NCBI GenBank assembly: GCA_007118795.1
Contig: SKQX01000253.1
Coordinates: 1-14,715 of the forward strand
DNA: 14,715 bases
Source: Thermoflexales bacterium
Lineage (GTDB): Bacteria; Chloroflexota; Anaerolineae; B4-G1
Reading direction: 5' to 3'
Both the position numbers and the translations under genes were made by a program. Below are positions 6,643-12,382 of the stretch, one piece after another; position 1 is the stretch's first letter; every line of letters begins with the position of its first letter. The notes below the pieces were generated by a model. The model was given only the letters and a program-made list of their open reading frames with translations, was not told the DNA's origin and made no database searches.

Positions 6643-8037
6643 TCACGCTCCCCGCACCAGCCTACGCGAGATCCTGTTGTGCTGCTCGATGACTGGCTCC
6701 AGATCGAGGGTGAGCAGCTGTCGGTCTTGAACCACAACCTCTCCGTTGATGATCGACAAATCGATCCGCTGCGGCTGGCAGAATACCAACGGCCCCAGGG
6801 GATCGTGGAGCGCCCCGGCGTATTCAAGCCGATCGAGTCGCAGGCCGATCGCGTCGGCAGCCTTGCCCGGTGCCAGTTGCCCGATGTCGTCGCGGCCCAG
6901 CACCGATGCTCCACCCCGGGTTGCCATCCAGAGCGATTCTTCGGCGGACAGAGCTCTGGGCCCGGAGGGTCGGCCCGTCGCGGCGTTCCGCCCCACTCGC
7001 TGCAGCAAGAGCGCCATCCGCGCCTCGGCCAAGAGGTGTGAGGAGTCGTTGCTCGCCGACCCGTCGACGCCCAGTCCAACAACGGCCCCGGCGTCCAGCA
7101 GCGCACGAATCGGTGCGATCCCAGAACCCAGCCGCATGTTCGAGCTGGGGCAGTGGCAGACCCCTGTCCCCGTACAGGCGAACAGCTGAATCTCCTCCTC
7201 CACCAGATGGACGCAGTGGACGTGCCATACATCCTCACCCATCCAACCCAGCTCTGCCGCGTACGCTACCGGACGGCGTCCGAAGTGGTTCAGGCAGAAG
7301 GTCTCCTCGTCCTTCGTCTCGGCCAGGTGCGTGTGGAGCATCACCCCGTACGCCCGAGCCATCTCCGCCGACTCCCGCATCAGGTCCGGGGTGACTGAGA
7401 AGGGCGAGCACGGTGCGACCACAATCCGCACCATCGCGTAGGGATCAGGGTCGTGGTACAACTCGATGACCCGCTGTGTGTCTGCTAGGATGGTATCTTC
7501 ATCCTCAACCAGCTCGTCGGGGGGCAGTCCCCCCTCGGTCTCACCCAGACTCATCGAGCCTCGACAGGGCTGGAATCGGATGCCAATCTCCTGCGCGGCG
7601 CGGATCTCGTCATCAATCTGGCAATCGTTCGGATAGGTGTAGAGATGATCGGAGCTGGTCGTGCAGCCGGAAAGCATCAGCTCGGCCAAGCCAACGAGGG
7701 CACTGGTGTACACCGCCTCAGCCGTCAGGCCGGCCCAGACGTCGTACAGGATGCGAAGCCAGTCAAACAACGGAGCGTCTTGGGCACTGGGCAGGGCCCG
7801 GGTGAGCGTCTGGTATAGATGGTGGTGCGTGTTGATCAGTCCCGGTATCACCACCATCCCGGTGGCATCGACGACCCTGTCAGCCTCCTCGGGGAGAGTG
7901 GATGTCGGCCCCACCTGCTCGATGACGTTATCCCGGGCAAGGAACCCTCCGTCTCGAATGTGGCGATTCTCGTCCCCAGCACCTTCCATCGTGACGAGGA
8001 CCTCAGCGTGCCGAAGCAGTAAGGTTGACACAACCAT
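6643..8037 (-). CDS. 8-oxoguanine deaminase-like amidohydrolase (ATZ/TRZ family)
   Basis: This 464-residue member of the metal-dependent amidohydrolase superfamily has the standard ligands in order. NTHHHLYQTLTRALP at 69-83 holds the HxH pair (H71, H73). HTHLAET at 235-241 supplies the third histidine (H237). HVHCVHL at 272-278 supplies the fourth, and GVDGSASND places the catalytic aspartate at D325. The strings SGCTT, RGSMSLGETEGGLPPD, APCSPFSVTPDLM and HCPSSNMRLGSGIAP are, from memory, characteristic of 8-oxoguanine deaminases, which convert 8-oxoguanine to urate. Related deaminases of triazines, guanine or S-adenosylhomocysteine are alternatives. The ATG at 8037 is chosen because the family sequence begins there and GGGAG precedes it. 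A GTG two codons later has more usual spacing and may be used. A good promoter lies about 90 bp upstream. The GalT-like gene follows after 150 bp. Confidence 0.87.
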   Translation of the reverse strand: MVVSTLLLRHAEVLVTMEGAGDENRHIRDGGFLARDNVIEQVGPTSTLPEEADRVVDATGMVVIPGLINTHHHLYQTLTRALPSAQDAPLFDWLRILYDVWAGLTAEAVYTSALVGLAELMLSGCTTSSDHLYTYPNDCQIDDEIRAAQEIGIRFQPCRGSMSLGETEGGLPPDELVEDEDTILADTQRVIELYHDPDPYAMVRIVVAPCSPFSVTPDLMRESAEMARAYGVMLHTHLAETKDEETFCLNHFGRRPVAYAAELGWMGEDVWHVHCVHLVEEEIQLFACTGTGVCHCPSSNMRLGSGIAPIRALLDAGAVVGLGVDGSASNDSSHLLAEARMALLLQRVGRNAATGRPSGPRALSAEESLWMATRGGASVLGRDDIGQLAPGKAADAIGLRLDRLEYAGALHDPLGPLVFCQPQRIDLSIINGEVVVQDRQLLTLDLEPVIEQHNRISRRLVRGA

Positions 8038-8131
8038 TTCTCCCAGAGGATCATCCGCTCCCAAAAATGATGGCCGACAGCCCAGATACGACCACCCGGC
8101 GCATGAAGGGTCTGCCGGCACCTCCGTCATC

Positions 8132-8160
8132 AGTGTATCACATCGACCGGGCTTTGACAA
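8132..8160 (-). promoter_or_regulatory. Sigma-70-type promoter for the amidohydrolase
   Basis: On the minus strand, TTGTCA (8160-8155) and TACACT (8137-8132) are separated by exactly 17 bp. TGA directly precedes the -10 box and makes it an extended -10. Transcription would start near 8125, leaving a leader of about 88 nt before the ATG at 8037. Confidence 0.6.
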
Positions 8161-8185
8161 CGCAGATGCGGGCCGCCGCTTCTCA

Positions 8186-8194
8186 TGCTATAAT
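8186..8194 (+). promoter_or_regulatory. Extended -10 promoter for the plus-strand series
   Basis: TGCTATAAT contains a perfect TATAAT with the extended TGn. The sequence 17 bp upstream (near 8166-8171) is not a good -35, as expected for an extended -10 promoter. A perfect TTGACA lies 29 bp upstream, which is too far to act as its -35. Transcription would start near 8201, leaving a leader of about 180 nt. Confidence 0.5.
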
Positions 8195-8296
8195 GGTGGC
8201 TTGCGAAGGGGCTGCTACTACGTTCGTCTGCGGGTGACGGGGCCGCACCGGCAGTGTCAGGATCCGTTCCAGACTCGGGCTCCTGGACACGACCTG

Positions 8297-8335
8297 AGCC
8301 CGATTAGCTTAGCAGCGGCCGCTGGTATTCGGGCT
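8297..8335. repeat. Nested inverted repeat in the plus-strand leader
   Basis: Outer arms AGCCCGA (8297-8303) and TCGGGCT (8329-8335) enclose a perfect 12-bp palindrome, CAGCGGCCGCTG (8313-8324). Unpaired flanks of 9 and 4 bases lie between them. It sits about 100 bp past the predicted transcription start and 47 bp before the ATG at 8382. It could be an RNA fold or a regulator site; I recognise no known riboswitch. Confidence 0.5.
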
Positions 8336-8381
8336 AACCATCGCTCCGTCCACGGCAGCGGCCTAAGGGAGACGAGTCTCG

Positions 8382-9289
8382 ATGCCGCAGACCAACGAGA
8401 TAGTGGTCGATTTCATCGCCCAAGCCGACTGGTATGAGCTCCCGGCAGGGGTGCGCGAGGTGGCCCACCTGGCCTTGCTCGATGCCCTAGGCGCTACCTT
8501 GGTGGGCACCATGACGCCGGTCAGCCGGATCACGGCCGAGTTCGCCGTCGAGACCTGGCCGGGCGACGAGGCGACCATTCTGCTGCGGGGACAGAGGGCC
8601 TCCCCAGCCTGTTCGAGTTCGACGAATACCGGGACTGGGTGACCGATCTCGGCGACAACTACATTATGTTGGATGGCCTCGCCTGGAAGCGCTACGCCTG
8701 CTGCGCCTGGGATCACGCCGCCATCCTGGGACTCCATCAGCTCTTGGAGGAGCACGATTTTCGCGGAGCGGACGTGGCCAGGGTCCGGGTGGAGACGTTT
8801 CACGAAGCAGTGCGCCTGGGCACGCATCTGCCGACCACGACCGAGGAGGCCCAGTTCAACCTGGCGTGGCCGCTGGCGGCCTACCTAGTCGACGGCGAGG
8901 TAGGACCGCAGCAGGTCTTGGAGCACGCTTTAGAGCGCGAGGATATTCGTGACGTGGTAGGTCGAATAGAGGTGGTGGAGACAGACGAGTTCAATAAGCT
9001 ATACTGGCTAGCCTGCCGGGGCGATCCCCAGGGTAAGTACGCCAGTAAGGTGATCATCCATCTCCAAAACGGATCCCGGCTGGAGACGGGACAGGTGGAG
9101 GGAGAGATCAACTTCCCGCAGAGGACATGGGACGCCGAGAGACTCGAGAAGAAGTTCCGCTGGCTAGCGGGCCACGTGCTCGATGAGGACCACGTCGACC
9201 AGCTGGTGGAGCTGGTCTGGGGATTTGAGGCCCTGTCGGACGTTCGCCAACTGACCTCGACCCTCGCGAGCAGACGGGGGCCACAGTAG
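8382..9289 (+). pseudogene. MmgE/PrpD family gene with an internal deletion and frameshift
   Basis: The first part (8382 to about 8600) encodes the family N-terminus: FIAQADWYELPAGVREVAH, LLDALGATLVGTMTP, then WPGDEATILLRGQRASP. That frame soon stops, at 8642. Family-like sequence resumes in another frame from about 8588 (GTEGLPSLFEFDEYRDWV). It continues through LGDNYIMLDGLAWKRYACCAWDHAAI, VETFHEA, FNLAWPLAAYLVDGE and the C-terminus at 9289. Intact members are about 450 residues; here some 70 plus 233 remain, so roughly 150 central residues are gone. The lost part includes the usual ANGTxAHxxDFDDT active-site region. The family contains 2-methylcitrate dehydratase, cis-aconitate decarboxylase and iminodisuccinate epimerase. 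The remaining codons look well kept, so the loss is recent or is an assembly error. A GTG at 8639 could start a C-terminal fragment. The original substrate cannot be told. Confidence 0.8.
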
Positions 9290-9376
9290 AGTCGAGACGC
9301 ACCGGTTCGCGCTGATGCAAGGGTCTTGCGACCTACACAGTGCAGACAACGTCACGGAATCCAAGGAGAGAACACC

Positions 9377-10405
9377 ATGAAAACCGTCCAGATCGTGGAA
9401 ATCGGACAGCCCCTCGAAGAGCGCCAGATCCCCGTGCCGGAGGTGGGAGACCGAGATGTCCTGGTGCGCGTCAAAGCAGCCGGCATCTGTCATTCTGACG
9501 CTCACTACCGGGCTGGTGATTCTCCGGTCGGCCCCTTGCCTCTCACCCCCGGCCATGAGGTCACCGGCATGATCGAGGAGGTGGGGCCCCGGGTCATCGG
9601 CGCGGAGGTGGGGGACCGGGTCTGCCTGCACTATCTGGTCACCTGCGGTGACTGCGCTTATTGTGCTCAGGGCAGCGAGCAATTTTGTGTCAAAGGGTCT
9701 ATGATCGGCAAGCATCGAAACGGGGGGTATGCGGAGTACATATCCGTGCCTGCGCGAAGCGCCGTTCCACTGCCCCAGGAGATTCCTTTCGAGCTCGGAG
9801 CCATCGCTATGTGCTCCTCAGCGACTTCCTTCCACGCCCTGCGGAAGGGCCGCCTGACCGCCGGCGAGACCGTGGCTGTCTTTGGCGTGGGGGGGCTGGG
9901 AATGTCGGCCATCCAACTGGCCGATGCTATGGGCGCCCTCGACGTCTACGCCGTGGACATCAATGCAGAACGCCTGGCTATGGCCAAGGGTTTTGGCGCC
10001 ATTCCCGTCGATGCGTCTGGACTGGATCCAGTGGAGAGAGTCCGTGCCTTGACGGACGGTCGAGGAGTCGACGTAGCCCTGGACCTGGTCGGCCTGCCTC
10101 AGACGATGCTCCAGGCCGTGCAGGCGCTGGCGATTTTCGGCCGGGCGGTACTGGTTGGCATTGCGTCGGAGCCACTGGAGGTTGACACCTACAGCGAACT
10201 CCTGGGGCGCGAGGCCGAGGTGATGGGCGCATCAGACCATCTGCTGCAGGAACTCCCTCTGTTGCTGGAATACACCCGCCGTGGCGTGCTCAACCTCTCA
10301 GACGTGGTGACCCGCACCGTGCCTCTCGAGGCAGACGCCATCAATGGGGCGCTCGATGCTCTGGAGGAATACGGCGCAGGTGTGCGCTCGGTGATCGTCC
10401 CGTAG
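9377..10405 (+). CDS. Zinc-dependent alcohol dehydrogenase (medium-chain MDR family)
   Basis: This 342-residue protein has both zinc sites. Catalytic ligands are C38 in GICHSD, H60-E61 in PGHEV and C146 in AMCSSATSFHALR. The structural site is C90, C93, C96 and C104 in CGDCAYCAQGSEQFC. The Rossmann motif GVGGLG lies at 170-175, and aspartate D194 at the end of the second strand (YAVDIN) favours NAD over NADP. It would oxidise an alcohol or polyol or reduce the matching carbonyl in the cytoplasm; the substrate cannot be told. The ATG at 9377 is chosen over one at 9326 because AAGGAGAG lies just before it and the family begins there. It follows the MmgE/PrpD remnant by 87 bp on the same strand and may share its transcript. 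A small hairpin, GCAAG-ggt-CTTGC (9317-9329), lies between them. Confidence 0.9.
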   Translation: MKTVQIVEIGQPLEERQIPVPEVGDRDVLVRVKAAGICHSDAHYRAGDSPVGPLPLTPGHEVTGMIEEVGPRVIGAEVGDRVCLHYLVTCGDCAYCAQGSEQFCVKGSMIGKHRNGGYAEYISVPARSAVPLPQEIPFELGAIAMCSSATSFHALRKGRLTAGETVAVFGVGGLGMSAIQLADAMGALDVYAVDINAERLAMAKGFGAIPVDASGLDPVERVRALTDGRGVDVALDLVGLPQTMLQAVQALAIFGRAVLVGIASEPLEVDTYSELLGREAEVMGASDHLLQELPLLLEYTRRGVLNLSDVVTRTVPLEADAINGALDALEEYGAGVRSVIVP

Positions 10406-10466
10406 AATAGGTCAGCCGTCCCGGGAGCTCCCCTGGCGGCAGACATCTGGAGGGCGGATAACGCCT

Positions 10467-11018
10467 ATGGCTAGTCAAGGTCACTCACATCCAGCGCTCA
10501 CAGCGGACGTCGTGCTTTTCGCTTCAGGCCCGGATGATCTGGAAGTCCTTCTTATCCAGCGCGACGCTCCTCCGTTTCAGGATGCCTGGGCTTTCCCGGG
10601 GGGATTCGTGGATATTGGCGAATCGCTGGAGGAGGCGGCCCGTCGCGAGCTGGCGGAGGAGACTAGCATACGTGGCGTTCCTCTGGACCAATTGGGCGCC
10701 TTCGGGGATCCGGAACGTGATCCCCGGGGCCACGTGGTGACTGTGGCCTTCCTAGGGTTGATACCATCGGAGGTTATCCATCCGCCGGAGGCGGGAAGTG
10801 ACGCGGCACAGGCCCAGTGGTGGTCAGTGGACAATCTGCCGCGGCTAGCCTTCGATCACGCCCGCATCTTGACGTGCGCCCTCCAGCAGCTTCGTCAAGA
10901 GTTAGCCTGGAGCTTGGAAGAGGCCGGTCTTCTGCTGGACACGTTTACACTGGCTGAGCTGCGAGCCGCCGGAGAGATGGTCGCAAGAGTACTGCGGGAG
11001 CAGGTGAGCGGTTCGTAG
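10467..11018 (+). CDS. Nudix hydrolase (ADP-ribose pyrophosphatase/NrtR-like subgroup)
   Basis: This 183-residue protein has a nearly complete Nudix box at 46-68. G46-x5-E52 is followed by R60-E61-L62 and E64-E65, the metal-binding glutamates. The glycine normally found in EExG is serine here (EETSI). Before the box is the strand DVVLFASGPDDLEVLLIQR, and after it FGDPERDPRGHVVTVAFLGL. That last string is typical of the ADP-ribose/NAD-related subgroup that also includes the NrtR N-terminal domain. About 30 C-terminal residues (LAELRAAGEMVARVLREQ) look helical; this tail is too short for a full winged helix. It cleaves a nucleoside diphosphate linked to another moiety. It lies 61 bp past the dehydrogenase, with GGAGGG about 12 bases before the ATG. 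The 8-oxo-dGTP type is an alternative. Confidence 0.88.
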   Translation: MASQGHSHPALTADVVLFASGPDDLEVLLIQRDAPPFQDAWAFPGGFVDIGESLEEAARRELAEETSIRGVPLDQLGAFGDPERDPRGHVVTVAFLGLIPSEVIHPPEAGSDAAQAQWWSVDNLPRLAFDHARILTCALQQLRQELAWSLEEAGLLLDTFTLAELRAAGEMVARVLREQVSGS

Positions 11019-11118
11019 ATTCAAGAGATATTCACTGCCAGGGCACCCGCCCCATCGTGCCCAGTGTTCGCTGCTCATAGTGGAGCCCTGGTCGATTCAA
11101 TGAGATGAGGTAGATGAT

Positions 11119-12078
11119 ATGGAAACTGAGATGGTACAGCTTGTTGCCGACAGGCTGGTCAAGAACGTGGAGCAGGTGATCATAGGGAAACGGGACTCGA
11201 TCGAGTTGATCATCGTCGGACTGTTATCCAAGGGCCACATATTGATTGAGGACGTGCCAGGAGTGGGGAAGACGATGCTGGCCCGTTCGCTGGCCCGATC
11301 TCTTGGTTGTCGCTTCAGCCGCATCCAGTTCACGCCGGATATGCTTCCCTCCGACGTGACGGGTGTTTCGATCTTCAACCAGAAAACCCGCGAGTTCGAA
11401 TTTCGTCCCGGGCCCATCATGGCTCAGGTCGTGCTCACCGACGAGATCAACCGCGCCACGCCAAAGACTCAGGCAGCGCTCCTGGAAGCGATGCAGGAAA
11501 TCCAGATCACCGTCGATGGCGTAACCCACACCCTACCGGAACCGTTTCTGGTCATGGCCACTCAGAACCCCATCGAGTATGAAGGAACCTTCCCTCTACC
11601 GGAGGCCCAGCTGGATCGCTTTCTGATCCGCATCCAGCTCGGCTATCCCCGACCGGAGGCCGAGATCGCCATTCTTGAGTCGCAGCGGTACATCCATCCA
11701 GTGGTCATGGTGGAACAGGTAGTCCCCGTATCGGATCTGCTCCGCGCTCAGGAAGCGCTCAAAGAGGTCTATGTGGACAGGCTGGTCAAGCAGTACATCG
11801 TGGATATGACTCAACAGACGCGCCAACACTCCGACATCTACCTTGGTGCCAGCCCGCGCGGGTCACTGGCTCTGTATCGCACCGGGCAGGCCTGGGCCGC
11901 GATGCAGGGTCGCGACTACGTCCTTCCCGACGACATAAAGTTCCTGGCCATACCAACGCTGGCGCATCGCTTGATCGTCAGCCCTGCAGCACGGCTGAAG
12001 GACGTCAGCGGCACCACGATTATGCGGGAGATCGTCGACTCCCTGCCAGTGCCCGGGGCTGACGTGCGACCCGTTTGA
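11119..12078 (+). CDS. MoxR-family AAA+ ATPase
   Basis: This 319-residue protein matches the MoxR family over its whole usual length. Walker A is PGVGKT at 47-52, and Walker B is VVLTDEINRA at 104-113 with D108 and E109. Sensor 1 is ATQNP at 147-151, and EAQLDRF at 162-168 is the arginine-finger region. The C-terminal lid follows (LGASPRGSLALYR, YVLPDDIKFLA, LAHRLIVSP). MoxR proteins form hexamers and act as chaperones that mature or activate partner complexes, usually together with a DUF58 and VWA-domain protein encoded just downstream. No such gene follows here. A 304-bp non-coding stretch and then a convergent helicase gene come next. The start at 11119 has GAGG eight bases upstream; a second methionine four codons in is possible. 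Confidence 0.93.
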   Translation: METEMVQLVADRLVKNVEQVIIGKRDSIELIIVGLLSKGHILIEDVPGVGKTMLARSLARSLGCRFSRIQFTPDMLPSDVTGVSIFNQKTREFEFRPGPIMAQVVLTDEINRATPKTQAALLEAMQEIQITVDGVTHTLPEPFLVMATQNPIEYEGTFPLPEAQLDRFLIRIQLGYPRPEAEIAILESQRYIHPVVMVEQVVPVSDLLRAQEALKEVYVDRLVKQYIVDMTQQTRQHSDIYLGASPRGSLALYRTGQAWAAMQGRDYVLPDDIKFLAIPTLAHRLIVSPAARLKDVSGTTIMREIVDSLPVPGADVRPV

Positions 12079-12382
12079 TCATCCCGAGGCTCGTTTGCCC
12101 TCTCCGTTGGCGACCGCTGCCCCCTGGCGCCCCGAGCAGCTCAGTTCATCCGCGCAAGGACGCGGGCCCGACGCGAGCTGCGAGTCACACGACACGTCCC
12201 GCCTGAGACGAACCAGGCATGGCCCACCGTCTGGTCGGGGATCGCCGACTGCCCATTCTACGCGAGGGACGAAGCGAGGATGTGACTACACCGGGGTTGG
12301 GACGCCTGGTGTTGCTGCCTAAGCCCTAACAGGGACATCCCAGGGGCGGTAAGGCCGGGGCGGATAGCTGCGAGCTGGGAGT
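12079..12382. other. Non-coding interval between convergent moxR and dinG ends
   Basis: This stretch of about 304 bp has no convincing gene. The plus frame from 12079 is open for 63 codons and contains RRELRVTRHVPPET, which faintly recalls the strand pattern at the N-terminus of DUF58 proteins, the normal MoxR partner. The match is too weak to call. No T-tract terminator is visible on either strand. Confidence 0.5.

Larger units (their letters stand above)
8038..8381. other. Divergent intergenic control region
   Basis: About 344 bp separate the minus-strand deaminase gene from the plus-strand MmgE/PrpD remnant. It holds a well-formed minus-strand promoter (8132-8160), a plus-strand extended -10 (8186-8194), a nested inverted repeat (8297-8335) in the predicted 5' leader, and an AAGGGAG ribosome site (8365-8371) before the ATG at 8382. 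No gene is evident inside it. Confidence 0.6.

Noticed and set aside
6121..7041. A 306-codon plus-strand frame across the GalT-like and deaminase genes
   Set aside because: It runs antisense to two genes with intact catalytic motifs and has none of its own.
8154..8159. A perfect TTGACA on the plus strand
   Set aside because: It lies 29 bp from the perfect TATAAT, too far to be its -35, and no -10 lies 16-18 bp away. Its opposite strand largely forms the -35 of the deaminase promoter.
8297..8340. tRNA-like segment: seven-base complementary arms with an ACCA end and an internal TTAGCTTAGC
   Set aside because: It is only about 44 nt long with no anticodon arm or T-loop (no GTTCRA), so it is an inverted repeat, not a tRNA.
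12095..12322. A 75-codon plus-strand frame after moxR
   Set aside because: It is rich in Ser/Arg/Pro/Gly with no motif and no ribosome site; it looks like non-coding DNA.
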